Assembly: GCF_003856975.1 (NCBI RefSeq)
Contig: NZ_CP033107.1
Span: 3,534,001 to 3,598,000, forward strand
Direction: 5' to 3'
Source: Plantibacter sp. PA-3-X8
Lineage (GTDB): Bacteria; Actinomycetota; Actinomycetes; Actinomycetales; Microbacteriaceae
Length of the DNA: 64,000 nt
In this document: positions 1-8,674 of the stretch, one piece after another
Layout of the letters: each line of letters opens with the position of its first letter
Numbering within the stretch: position 1 is the first letter of the stretch
Notes under the pieces: model-generated
Told to the model about the DNA's origin: nothing
Database searches by the model: none
What the model saw: only the letters and a program-made list of their open reading frames with translations
Translations under genes and position numbers: made by a program

Positions 1-470
<470 letters not shown>

Positions 471-477
471 TTGCCCC

Positions 478-483
478 AGCGTA
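478..483 (-). promoter_or_regulatory. -10 hexamer of leaderless DUF3499 gene
   Basis: TACGCT on the minus strand, 7 bases from the ATG at 470. At this distance transcription would begin at or within a few bases of the start codon. Confidence 0.5.
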
Positions 484-553
484 GCCCGCGGGCGCCGGCG
501 GCACCGTCCGGCTCGCCGGTCGAGCGGGTCTGAACCGGGCCGCCGACCACACC

Positions 554-559
554 TAGACT
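554..559 (+). promoter_or_regulatory. -10 hexamer of leaderless metallopeptidase-family gene
   Basis: TAGACT lies 6 bases before the ATG at 566. A weak -35 candidate (CTGAAC, 530-535) sits 18 bases upstream. No ribosome-binding site is visible. Confidence 0.55.
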
Positions 560-565
560 GGACGC

Positions 566-1003
566 ATGGCGCAGGCTGACGAGGAGACGCGAGGCGCCCT
601 CTCGCGCCGCCGATCACGGCACGGTCGCAACGGTCGGTCGAGCGTCGTCGGACCGGACGTGCCACCGATCGACACCCGGATCGACCAGTTCGACCTGACG
701 GTCGCCACCACCGCCGACTACCTCCGCGGAGCCTGGCCCGCCGAACTCGCCGACGTCCGGTTCGAGGTCGGCGCGATGCCGGCGCAGAACTCCGGGACGG
801 ACGGCGTCGACCGCTGGTTCGTCGACCGAGCACGCCGACGCATCATCCTGTACCGGTTGCCCATCCAGCGGATGAGCAAGCTCCACCGGAACGACGAGCT
901 GCATCAGCGCATGATGGTGGAGAGCTGCGTGTTCCGCGCCGTCGCCGAGCTCCTCGGCAAGGACCCCTGGGACCTCGGGCCGGAACGGTACCGGTTCCTC
1001 TGA
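566..1003 (+). CDS. Metallopeptidase family protein (DUF1025-like), zinc motif not seen
   Basis: This is a 145-residue soluble protein resembling the short zincin-like metallopeptidase family found beside DUF3499 in Actinobacteria. The core (ADVRFEVGAMPAQ; RRIILYRLPIQR) and the C-terminal helix (HQRMMVESCVFRAVAELLG) fit the family. A canonical HExxH zinc-binding motif is absent: where it would be expected the sequence is VESCVFRAVAEL. The protein may therefore be a non-catalytic family member, and assignment rests on overall pattern and synteny. The start ATG at 566 follows a TAGACT -10 hexamer by 6 bases, which suggests a leaderless mRNA. It converges with the DUF5719 gene, 16 bases away. 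Confidence 0.7.
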   Translation: MAQADEETRGALSRRRSRHGRNGRSSVVGPDVPPIDTRIDQFDLTVATTADYLRGAWPAELADVRFEVGAMPAQNSGTDGVDRWFVDRARRRIILYRLPIQRMSKLHRNDELHQRMMVESCVFRAVAELLGKDPWDLGPERYRFL

Positions 1004-1019
1004 CCCGAGGCCGCCGCGG

Positions 1020-2453
1020 TCAGCGCGGGTAGACGCTGATCGGCGCCGCCAGCGGGTTCGGCGGCGTGACCGGCAGCGACGTGAGCCGCCCCGCCGCGGC
1101 GAGACTGATCGAGGCGTGGAGGCCGTCGGCCCCGGCGAGGACGTAGCTCTGACCGGCGCCGACGCCGATGGTCACCGCCGCTCCGGCGCCGACCTTCGCC
1201 GTGGTCTCCTTGCCGTCAGCCCCCGTCAACGTGAGTTCGGCGTCGGAGCCAGACGGGTTGAAGACGTGGAGCTTCTGCCCCGGCCCGGTGGGGACCGTGA
1301 GGGCCGCGGTGTCGTCGAGTGCGGGCGTCGCTCCGAACCAGGCGAAGTCCTCGAGCGTTCCGCCGCGCGAGTTCGTCCGGGCCGCCGCGACCACCGGTCG
1401 GGTCGAGGTGACCTCCAGCGAGAACTCACCGGCCGGGAGTTCGGCCAGGGCGATCTCACCGGGAACGCCCGGCTGGATGGTCGCGTCGATGACGATCGGC
1501 TCGTCCTTCGCGTTCTCCCGGGTGGCGGTGATGACGACGTCGGCTGGCTCGGATCCCGGCGCGAACAGTCTGAGGGCCGTGGCCCGGTCGTCGACGGACG
1601 CGGTGTCGGAGCTCGCCCCTGCGGCCGCGGGGGCCGTGACGACGACGCCGGGGATCACGAGGTCGGTCGAAGGCGACGCGGTCGGCCCCTGGACCTCGAC
1701 GCCACCGGGGGTCAGGACGCGGACCGTGCTCTGCTGGAGCGCGGCCACCACCTGGCCGCCCTCGCTCGTCACGTGCACGACCGGGGTCGGCTCGTTGGGT
1801 GCGAGGCCGGTGAGGGCGATCACGCGCTGCGTGCCGGTGGCGACGACGATCCCGGCGGCACCCGGAGCGTCGATCCGCCCGGCGGCACCGAAGACCTCGA
1901 GGGTCACGTTCGCGTCGACGGCCGACGGGTTGCTCAAGAGGATCAGGGTGGTACGACCGATGTCGCTCGAACCACCGACGAGCCAGCTCTCGGCCGATGC
2001 CGGCGTGCAGGCGGCGGCCGCCAGACCGGCGACCTCGGCTTCGGCGGCGATCTGCGACTGCGCGCCACTCAGGGGCGTCACCGTGCCGTCGGTCGCGCCG
2101 GGGACGGTGATCACCGTGGGTCCGCCGTCCGCCGCACCGCTCGTGTTGTCGGGTGCTGCCAACTCACTCGTCGTGGGCGTCACCCCGTTCGCTCCGAAGT
2201 CGACACTCGCCGGGCCGAAGGAGCCGGCTGCCGTGGCGGCCGTCGCGTCCTGGGCCAGGGCGAGCAGCGGCCCCGGGCACACGACCGACTGATCGCCGGC
2301 CACCGGGGTGACTCGGATGTCCTGAGGGGCGATCTCGACCGTCGGGAGGGGCAGCTGCCCAGCCGCTGCGATCGTGACCGCGGCGATCCCGATCCCGACG
2401 AGGCCGGTGACGATCCGACCGGAGGTAATGGCGACTCCGCGCTTACTGGGCAT
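1020..2453 (-). CDS. DUF5719 family exported protein
   Basis: A 477-residue protein with a single N-terminal hydrophobic segment (about residues 11-35, IVTGLVGIGIAAVTIAAAG) acting as signal anchor. The rest is Ala/Gly/Thr/Val-rich and extracellular-looking, with beta-type repeats such as TLILLSNPSAVDANVTLEVF. This fits DUF5719, a family of unknown function whose genes follow a large GT2 membrane protein in Actinobacteria. The ATG at 2453 is chosen over an upstream ORF extension because GGAG stands about 8 bases upstream and the gene then overlaps the GT2 gene's 3' end by only 11 bases, implying translational coupling. A role beside the GT2 protein in the envelope is inferred from this pairing only. 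Confidence 0.75.
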   Translation of the reverse strand: MPSKRGVAITSGRIVTGLVGIGIAAVTIAAAGQLPLPTVEIAPQDIRVTPVAGDQSVVCPGPLLALAQDATAATAAGSFGPASVDFGANGVTPTTSELAAPDNTSGAADGGPTVITVPGATDGTVTPLSGAQSQIAAEAEVAGLAAAACTPASAESWLVGGSSDIGRTTLILLSNPSAVDANVTLEVFGAAGRIDAPGAAGIVVATGTQRVIALTGLAPNEPTPVVHVTSEGGQVVAALQQSTVRVLTPGGVEVQGPTASPSTDLVIPGVVVTAPAAAGASSDTASVDDRATALRLFAPGSEPADVVITATRENAKDEPIVIDATIQPGVPGEIALAELPAGEFSLEVTSTRPVVAAARTNSRGGTLEDFAWFGATPALDDTAALTVPTGPGQKLHVFNPSGSDAELTLTGADGKETTAKVGAGAAVTIGVGAGQSYVLAGADGLHASISLAAAGRLTSLPVTPPNPLAAPISVYPR

Positions 2454-5400
2454 GCGGCTGCTCCGTTCCCGGGGTGTCCCGGCGGGTGGTGTCGGGATCC
2501 GGCGTCGTCTCGGTGGAGTCGCTCGGATCCGGATCGGGCACGGCGACATCGCCCGTGGCGACCGCCGGTTCGTCGGGAACCTCGTCGGCTGTGGTGTTCG
2601 TGTTCGTGTCGGCGTCGGCGTCGGCGTCTGGAGTCGACCCGGTCACGTCGCGGTCCGTGTCGACGGCGACGTCCGTGACCGACCCGGTGTCGACGGTCGA
2701 TGCACGGTCGTCGACGGACTCGGCGTCATCGGCTGGTTCGGCAGTCACCGCCGCGGGCGCGGGCGCCTCGGCGGAGGCCTGACCCCGACGCCACCAGCGC
2801 GGCTTGGGCGGGCGGGTCGACGCGTCGGCGGTGTCGGCCGACTCGGATCCCTCCGCCTCGTCGTCGAGATCGGCGGTCGGTTCCTCGTCGTCATAGGTGC
2901 CGGTCGCGTCGTCGTCGATCACCGCGACCGTCGCCCCGGAGGCGGCCGCCTTACGAGCGGCACGGCCCTTCAGCTTCGCCGGCTTCCTGGATCCCGCGCG
3001 GTACCCGTCGCGGGACGCACCGTTGGGGATGCTCAGGAGCAGGGTGATGAGGAACACGACGCCCAGGCCGACACCGATGAGGGTGCCGAGCACGTTGGAC
3101 GTGGGGAGCTCGGGACCGGTGCCGACGTCCGCGACGGTGCGCCAGAGCGTCCCGCTCGTCGTGTCACCGACGGCGACCAGCGCCGCGTTCGCGTCGAGCG
3201 CGCTCGCCGCACGGCCGGCGGTCTGACCCGCCGCCGTCTGCTCTTCGCCGTCGGCGACCGGCGACAGCAGCACGAAGGCGATGCCGTGCTCGACGAGGGT
3301 CTCCGTCGGGTCCAGTCCGCTCTGCGACGCGAGGTTGCCGGCGAGCTCGGCGACGACGCGGTCGTCTGAGGACACGCCGGGGGCCGTCTGGGCGATGGTG
3401 GACTGGCCGTCGAGCGTCTCCCCCTGTCCACGGATGACGACTGCGGTGATGGTCCCGTCGTCGCCGGGCGTGATGACGAGGGTGCCGAGCCGCGGATCGG
3501 TCTGTGTAGCGGCCGTCACGTAGGCGGGCAGCTGCCGCCCGGAACTCTCACGGACCACCGAGGTGCCGAGGGGCTGCGCGAGCGCGAGCGGGAGGGCGAT
3601 CACCGCGGCGGCGAGGACCATGACGAGCGCCGGGGCTGCCCGGAACCGCGGGATGCGATCGAGGCCGAGGGTCGCAGCACCCACGATCCCGAGCCAGTAC
3701 AGGCTGATCGCCGCGCCGGCCCAGACGGGGACGGCCGTTCCGGCGGCGGAGGCGAGGAGGAGATGCGTGGCGAACACCGCCGACACGAGTCCGAGGAACG
3801 CCGCGATCAGCAACGGGACGGCCCGTCTGGAGCCCGGAAGGAACAGGGCCAGCAGAGCGACGATCGCGAGTGGCGCGAGCAGCGCGGGTACCACGATGGC
3901 GGGAGTCGCACCCGGCAGCCCGAGCGCTGCGCCGAGCTGGCTCCATCCACCCAGGCTGCCGCCGGGGAAGCCGAGGGACAGTTGCCAGCCGGACGCCGCG
4001 GTCCCGGGCGTCGCGACGCCCGGGTCGGCGAGGAGTCCGAGCCAGTTGTCGCGATGGAGCCCCTGCTGCCAGATGAGCGGGGCGAACAGCGCGATGGCGG
4101 GGATCGGGACGAGTCCGACCCTGGCGACACCTCGACCGGCGAAGACCATCGCGACGACCCAGATGACGAGCAACGCCGGGGCGAGGGACGGCGAGCTCGC
4201 TGTGATCGCTGCGAACAGGAAGGCGCTCGTGCCGGCTGCGGCCCACGACCGGGACGCGACCACACCCGCGTAGAAGAGCCAGGGCAGCAGGACATGGACG
4301 ATGACGGCCGCGGGACGGCCATCGGCGAGCGCGGTCAGGAGCGTCGGGGCGAGCGCCCAGAGCAGCGCCGCCACCGCACGAGGACCGCTGCGCTCCGTGA
4401 GCCGGGTGGCGGCGAACCAGGCGCCGAGCGCCGAGAGCGGTAGCGCGAGCAGGAAGAGCAGGACCAGGGAGAACGAAGGCTGCCAGAAGGTGATGGTCCC
4501 GAGCACCGCGAGGACCGCACTGAACGGGTCGGCGGCACCGACGAAGCCGAGACCGACGTCGCGCCACCCGAAGCCGATGTGCTGCCAGAGTTCGCCGACG
4601 GTCGCCGAGAGCGGGAGGAGTCCCCCACCGGTGAGGTACGTGGCTCCGAGGAGCGGAGCGAGGATCGCCGCTCCGATGACCGCCGTCGCGAGGACGACCC
4701 AGGCGCCTCCGCCGGAGAAGAAGCGGAGGTCGCGTTCCTCGCCGATGAAGCCGATCTGCGTCGCCTCCCGCGCGAGCGCGCGTTTGCGGCGGACCTCGTC
4801 GAGTCGCATCCGCAGGCCGGCGATGCTCGACCAGCCCAAGGTCCGGTTCTTCGCGAGCTGGCGCCGGGCACTCCCGACCTTCGTTCCGGAGAACGCGACG
4901 GCGAACGCCGCCGAGAGCTCGCCCAGCACGAGCTCGGGTTGCTTCTTCACGAAGTGGCCGATGACCCGCAGGATGGCGAGGGGCACGAGGCTGAGCCAGT
5001 GCACGGGGACCATGATCCCGGGCGCATAGACGAGACGCCGGTGGAGCTGTGCGGCGCGGGCCTGGCGATGGCGACGACGACGCGCGCCGAGCCGGTTCGA
5101 CCAGGAGGGCCCGGCGATGCCTTCGCCGGCTGAGGCGACCCGCGCCGTCGGCACGACCGCGACCAGGTAGCCCGCGAGGCGGGTCCTGATGCAGAAGTCG
5201 AGGGCGTCGTCCGCCACGAGGGCCTGGTCGAAGCCGCCCAACTGGTCCCACAGCTGATGGCGCACGAGCATGCCGGCCGGACCGACCGCCATCACGTCGT
5301 TCATCGTGTCGTGCTGGGCCTGGTCGAGCTCGTCCTCGACCACCGGGACCGCCGCCCCGAGGGTGGTGATCGTCTCGCCGTAGCGACGAAGGAACGACGC

Positions 5401-5781
5401 GTCGTCCCAGTCGAGGATCTTCGGGCCGGCCACACCGACGGACGGCGAGACCTCGAGGGCGCCCAACAGGGCGGCGAGCGCCGTCGGCTCGGGAGCCGTG
5501 TCCTCGGAGAGCAACCAGAGCATCTGCTCGGCGTCCTCCGGCTGATCGGTGACGCGGACGCCGGCGGCCACAGCTTGCGCGAAGCTGAGGTCCTCGGTCG
5601 AGGTCACGAGCTTCATGCCGGGGACGCGACCGAGTTCCTCGATCGTCGCCTCACTCGCGCGGGTGGCGACGGCGATGATCCCGTCCGCCGGACGGGTCTG
5701 GGCACGGAGGGCGTCGAGCGTGCGTGCGAGCGGCTCTGAGCCGTCGCGCACCACGAGAATCGCCGTTACTCGGGGAGACAT
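2443..5781 (-). CDS. Large GT2 glycosyltransferase with multi-span membrane domain
   Basis: An 1112-residue protein. Residues 1 to about 230 form a GT-A (family 2) domain beginning MSPRVTAILVVRDGSEPLAR, with an acidic LLSEDTAPEP in place of a classic DxD and a later VADDALDFCIRTRLAGY. A membrane region from about 250 to 960 contains a dozen or more hydrophobic segments. The C-terminal 150 residues are acidic and low-complexity (D/E/T/A-rich), probably disordered. The architecture is that of actinobacterial envelope glycosyltransferases found upstream of DUF5719. The acceptor sugar is unknown. The ATG at 5781 is preceded at 7 bases by TAGTCT, suggesting a leaderless transcript that also carries the DUF5719 gene. 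Confidence 0.8.
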   Translation of the reverse strand: MSPRVTAILVVRDGSEPLARTLDALRAQTRPADGIIAVATRASEATIEELGRVPGMKLVTSTEDLSFAQAVAAGVRVTDQPEDAEQMLWLLSEDTAPEPTALAALLGALEVSPSVGVAGPKILDWDDASFLRRYGETITTLGAAVPVVEDELDQAQHDTMNDVMAVGPAGMLVRHQLWDQLGGFDQALVADDALDFCIRTRLAGYLVAVVPTARVASAGEGIAGPSWSNRLGARRRRHRQARAAQLHRRLVYAPGIMVPVHWLSLVPLAILRVIGHFVKKQPELVLGELSAAFAVAFSGTKVGSARRQLAKNRTLGWSSIAGLRMRLDEVRRKRALAREATQIGFIGEERDLRFFSGGGAWVVLATAVIGAAILAPLLGATYLTGGGLLPLSATVGELWQHIGFGWRDVGLGFVGAADPFSAVLAVLGTITFWQPSFSLVLLFLLALPLSALGAWFAATRLTERSGPRAVAALLWALAPTLLTALADGRPAAVIVHVLLPWLFYAGVVASRSWAAAGTSAFLFAAITASSPSLAPALLVIWVVAMVFAGRGVARVGLVPIPAIALFAPLIWQQGLHRDNWLGLLADPGVATPGTAASGWQLSLGFPGGSLGGWSQLGAALGLPGATPAIVVPALLAPLAIVALLALFLPGSRRAVPLLIAAFLGLVSAVFATHLLLASAAGTAVPVWAGAAISLYWLGIVGAATLGLDRIPRFRAAPALVMVLAAAVIALPLALAQPLGTSVVRESSGRQLPAYVTAATQTDPRLGTLVITPGDDGTITAVVIRGQGETLDGQSTIAQTAPGVSSDDRVVAELAGNLASQSGLDPTETLVEHGIAFVLLSPVADGEEQTAAGQTAGRAASALDANAALVAVGDTTSGTLWRTVADVGTGPELPTSNVLGTLIGVGLGVVFLITLLLSIPNGASRDGYRAGSRKPAKLKGRAARKAAASGATVAVIDDDATGTYDDEEPTADLDDEAEGSESADTADASTRPPKPRWWRRGQASAEAPAPAAVTAEPADDAESVDDRASTVDTGSVTDVAVDTDRDVTGSTPDADADADTNTNTTADEVPDEPAVATGDVAVPDPDPSDSTETTPDPDTTRRDTPGTEQPHAQ

Positions 5782-5788
5782 CGGACTC

Positions 5789-5794
5789 AGACTA
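5789..5794 (-). promoter_or_regulatory. -10 hexamer of leaderless GT2 gene
   Basis: TAGTCT on the minus strand, 7 bases before the ATG at 5781. No Shine-Dalgarno sequence lies between them. Confidence 0.5.
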
Positions 5795-5892
5795 AGCGGG
5801 TCCGGCCGGAAGAGCGGGAACCGAGCGGGCGCGCCCCGAATCGGGGGTGTTCCGGTGAGTCGGGAGCGGTTCGGTCAGCGTCCGGCGACGGG

Positions 5893-6222
5893 TCAGACGG
5901 CGCGTTTGCGGAGTTTGCGACGCTCGCGTTCGGACAGGCCGCCCCAGATGCCGAAGCGCTCGTCGTTCGCGAGTGCGTACTCGAGGCACTGCGACTTGAC
6001 GTCGCAGCTGGTGCAGATCCGCTTCGCGTCGCGCGTGGAGCCACCCTTCTCGGGGAAGAACGCCTCAGGGTCGGTCTGCGCGCACAGCGCGTCGGTCTGC
6101 CAGGAGAGCTGGGTGTCGTCCTCGCCCTCGGCAGCGGGCTGACGGACGCCGGGGACTCCGAGATTGACCGGATCGACGAACCAGTCGTCGGGTACTCCGG
6201 CACGATACTCAGGAATCGCCAT
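5893..6222 (-). CDS. whiB: WhiB-family iron-sulfur transcriptional regulator
   Basis: A 109-residue Wbl protein. The four cluster-binding cysteines are C47, C70, C73 and C79 (C-x22-C-x2-C-x5-C). The G[VI]WGG turn is present as GIWGG (91-95), followed by a basic tail RERRKLRKRAV. Wbl proteins bind a [4Fe-4S] cluster and usually act with the housekeeping sigma factor. Its neighbourhood (manA, DUF3499, metallopeptidase) is that of WhiB2/WhmD, a regulator linked to cell division, so that subgroup is likely. The start is the ATG at 6222, because GGTGGGGAG stands just upstream. An in-frame GTG at 6255 would extend the protein by 11 residues but has no ribosome-binding site. Confidence 0.93.
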   Translation of the reverse strand: MAIPEYRAGVPDDWFVDPVNLGVPGVRQPAAEGEDDTQLSWQTDALCAQTDPEAFFPEKGGSTRDAKRICTSCDVKSQCLEYALANDERFGIWGGLSERERRKLRKRAV

Positions 6223-6270
6223 ACCGTCTCCCCACCTAGTCGTACCCTGCGCCACGCGGCGCGATACATA

Positions 6271-6300
6271 ATTACACCCTTGTAGTTATGGTCGAGTCAA
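6271..6300 (-). promoter_or_regulatory. whiB promoter (-35 TTGACT, -10 TGTAAT)
   Basis: On the minus strand TTGACT (6295-6300) and TGTAAT (6271-6276) are separated by 18 bases, in a local AT-rich patch. Each hexamer matches five of six consensus positions. This gives whiB a leader of about 40 bases containing a strong Shine-Dalgarno sequence. It is the best consensus promoter in the window. Confidence 0.75.
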
Positions 6301-6408
6301 GTCGCACATCGTAAAGCCTCAATCACGAGGTGAGGGTTCGCGACGCGCCGGGTGTGACCCGAACTGGGTGTCGGGGCCTGCCTGGGCGGATCATGCGGTC
6401 GCGCGACG

Positions 6409-7371
6409 TCAGTCGGCGGCGCGCCTGGCCCGCCATGCGCTCTCCACCATCTGGCGCAGATCGTGTCGCATCCGCCAGTCGAGATCGCGAGCTGCGAGCG
6501 CACCGGACGCGACGATCCGCGCGGGGTCGCCCGCCCTCCGCGGCATGATCTCGGGGGTGAAGTCGATCCCGGTCACCTCCGCCATCGCGGTCATGATCTC
6601 GCCGACGCTCGACCCGTCGCCGCTCCCGAGGTTGTAGGCGGCCTCGAGGGACTCACCCGCATCGAGCCGCTTGGCTGCGGCGACGTGCGCGGCCGCGAGA
6701 TCCGCGACGTGCAGGTAGTCGCGGACGCAGGTGCCGTCCGGCGTCGGGTAGTCGTCACCGTTGATGCGTGGGGTGCGTCCGGCGAGAAGCGCGTCGAAGA
6801 CGAGTGGGAAGAGGTTGTGTGGGCTCGTGTCGTAGACCTCGTCCGTCCCGGAACCGACGACGTTGAAGTACCGCAGCGAGGTGTGACGCAGCCCGGTGGC
6901 GACACCCTGGTCGCGGAGCAGCCACTCGCCGATGAGCTTGGACTCGCCGTAGGGCGACTCGGGCGCTTTCGGGGTGTCCTCGGTGACCAGGTCGACGTCC
7001 GTCGTCCCGTACACCGCGGCGCTCGACGAGAAGACGATGCGCTCCACCCGGTGCTCCTCCATCGCGGCGAGCAGCATCGCGGTGGCCGTGACGTTCTGGG
7101 CGTAGGTGTGGAGCGGGCGCTGCACGGAGACACCCGCGTACTTGTACCCGGCGACATGGACGACACCGCTCAGCTCGAACTCGGAGAAGGTGCGCTCGAG
7201 GACCGAGCCGTCGAGCAGGGTTCCGCGGACGAACGGCACACCCTCAGGGACGAAGCGCTCGTGCCCGCTCGACAGGTCGTCGAGGACGACGACGTCGATC
7301 CCCTCCGCCTGGAAGGCCCGAACCACATGGGCTCCGATGTATCCGGCTCCGCCCGTCACCAGCCACGCCAC
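6409..7371 (-). CDS. galE: UDP-glucose 4-epimerase
   Basis: A 320-residue extended short-chain dehydrogenase. It has the NAD-binding GGAGYIG (residues 7-13), the SSSAAVYG segment, the catalytic Tyr-x3-Lys in PYGESK, and the GalE landmarks NVTATAMLL, FNVVGSG and GDDYPTPDGTCVRDYLHV. It interconverts UDP-glucose and UDP-galactose in the cytoplasm and so supplies galactose for envelope glycans. The GTG start at 7371 has GGAGGA 6 bases upstream. A TAGTCT hexamer at 7423-7428 would start a transcript with a short leader. The substrate could be another UDP-hexose, but the motifs are typical of GalE. Confidence 0.9.
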   Translation of the reverse strand: MAWLVTGGAGYIGAHVVRAFQAEGIDVVVLDDLSSGHERFVPEGVPFVRGTLLDGSVLERTFSEFELSGVVHVAGYKYAGVSVQRPLHTYAQNVTATAMLLAAMEEHRVERIVFSSSAAVYGTTDVDLVTEDTPKAPESPYGESKLIGEWLLRDQGVATGLRHTSLRYFNVVGSGTDEVYDTSPHNLFPLVFDALLAGRTPRINGDDYPTPDGTCVRDYLHVADLAAAHVAAAKRLDAGESLEAAYNLGSGDGSSVGEIMTAMAEVTGIDFTPEIMPRRAGDPARIVASGALAARDLDWRMRHDLRQMVESAWRARRAAD

Positions 7372-7425
7372 GATGCTTCCTCCAGGGAGTCCTCCACCTG
7401 CCGTGCTGCAGACGGAGTGACCAGA

Positions 7426-7569
7426 CTACTGGAGGCGCGTGCCCCGTGCGGCGGGGCGGACGGGGACGCGGCGATAGCCGTCCGTCAGGACGGCACGGAT
7501 GGTCGCGGCGGAGGCGACGACCGCGACGAGGACGATGAGGAAGCCGACGACGAGTGCGATGATGGACAT
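7426..7569 (-). CDS. Small single-span membrane protein
   Basis: A 47-residue protein: MSIIALVVGFLIVLVAVVAS forms one membrane helix, followed by a basic tail with DGYRRVPVRPA. Short proteins of this shape with a D-G-Y-R-x-V-P motif after the helix occur in related actinobacteria; this is from memory of the pattern, not a search. No function is known. The start is the ATG at 7569. It lies just upstream of galE in the same direction and divergently from the GlxA-type regulator. Confidence 0.55.
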   Translation of the reverse strand: MSIIALVVGFLIVLVAVVASAATIRAVLTDGYRRVPVRPAARGTRLQ

Positions 7570-7596
7570 GTCTGAAACTCTAGGAATAGCGAAAAA

Positions 7597-7641
7597 CTGC
7601 CACCAGTGGCAGGATGGACGCAAAGCAGCACATTCCTGCCA
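7597..7641. promoter_or_regulatory. Inverted-repeat operator candidate in front of GlxA-type regulator
   Basis: Two nested dyads stand here. CTGCCACCAGTGGCAG (7597-7612) is a perfect palindrome with 7-bp arms and a 2-base centre. TGGCAGGA (7607-7614) is mirrored by TCCTGCCA (7634-7641). They lie 22-66 bases before the ATG of the regulator and between divergent genes, the usual place for an autoregulatory site of an AraC-type protein. Confidence 0.5.
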
Positions 7642-7662
7642 AAACGATCATCCGGAGGTCCC

Positions 7663-8643
7663 ATGCTGTCGAAGGTCGCCCTGCTCGCCATTCCGGGGCT
7701 GCAACCGTTCGAGTTCAGCGTCGTCTGCGAGGTCTTCGGCATCGACCGGTCGGACCAGGGCGGTCCCGCCTTCGACCTCCGCATCGTCACGAAGGACCCA
7801 GGTCCGGTCCGGATGAACCTGAGCGACGACGGTGCGCGGGGCTTCGACATGATCGTCGACGACGACCTGTCCTTCGCGGCCGAGGCGGACCTCGTGGTGA
7901 TCACCGGTCGTGGCGGATCGCGTGGCGGAGCGGTCGACGAGGCCTACCTCGACGTCCTCCGAGCGGCGGAGGCGCGGGGTGCCTGGGTCCTCAGCGTGTG
8001 CAGCGGGTCGTTCGTCCTCGGTCAGGCGGGGCTGCTCGACGGTCGCCGCAGCACGACCCACTGGATGTACACCAGCGAGCAGCAGACCATGTTCCCGGGC
8101 ACCACCGTCGACCCCGACGTGCTGTTCGTCGAGGACCGCAAGGTCATCACGGGCGCGGGGACCGCTGCCGGCATCGACGCGTGTCTGCACCTGGTACGAC
8201 AGGAGTACGGCGCGGCGAGCGCCAACGTCATCGCCCGCCGGATGGTCGTCCCGCCACAGCGCGACGGCGGTCAGGCCCAGTACGTCCTCTCCCCCGTCGC
8301 GGCGCAGCAGTGCGAGTCGCTCGCCCCGGTCGTCGACTGGATGCTCGACCACCTCGCCGAGGACCTGCCCATCGGGCGTCTCGCGCGGCAGGCGCACATG
8401 TCCGAGCGGACCTTCGCGCGCCGCTTCCGCTCGGAGCTCGGCAGCACGCCGGCCGCTTGGTTGAACCGGCAACGCCTGTTCCGAGCGCAGGAGATGCTCG
8501 AACGCACCGACCACGGTGTCGAGCGGATCGCTGCGGACACCGGGTTCGGCACCGCGGCGGTCCTCCGTCATCACTTCGACCGCGTCCTCGGCACCACGCC
8601 CGCCGCCTACCGGCGGAGTTTCGGGATGCGGGAGAGCGCCTGA
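7663..8643 (+). CDS. GlxA-type AraC-family transcriptional regulator
   Basis: A 326-residue protein. Residues 3 to about 190 form a DJ-1/PfpI-like domain (VALLAIPGLQPFEFSVVCEV; nucleophile-elbow cysteine C113 in VCSGSFVLG). The C-terminal 100 residues hold two AraC helix-turn-helix motifs (IGRLARQAHMSERTFARRFR and FGTAAVLRHHFDRVLGTTP). Proteins of this architecture are activators whose DJ-1-like domain senses a small ligand. The ligand here is unknown. The ATG at 7663 has GGAGGT 4 bases upstream. Inverted repeats in the leader suggest autoregulation. No obvious target gene is adjacent: manA converges from the other side. Confidence 0.9.
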   Translation: MLSKVALLAIPGLQPFEFSVVCEVFGIDRSDQGGPAFDLRIVTKDPGPVRMNLSDDGARGFDMIVDDDLSFAAEADLVVITGRGGSRGGAVDEAYLDVLRAAEARGAWVLSVCSGSFVLGQAGLLDGRRSTTHWMYTSEQQTMFPGTTVDPDVLFVEDRKVITGAGTAAGIDACLHLVRQEYGAASANVIARRMVVPPQRDGGQAQYVLSPVAAQQCESLAPVVDWMLDHLAEDLPIGRLARQAHMSERTFARRFRSELGSTPAAWLNRQRLFRAQEMLERTDHGVERIAADTGFGTAAVLRHHFDRVLGTTPAAYRRSFGMRESA

Positions 8644-8674
8644 GCCACCTGGACCGGACCAGTCGGCCGGGCGG

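Noticed and set aside
1116-2678. A 520-codon open frame antisense to DUF5719
   Set aside because: Arg/Gly/Asp-rich shadow frame without start context; the minus strand has the signal anchor, ribosome-binding site and operon overlap.
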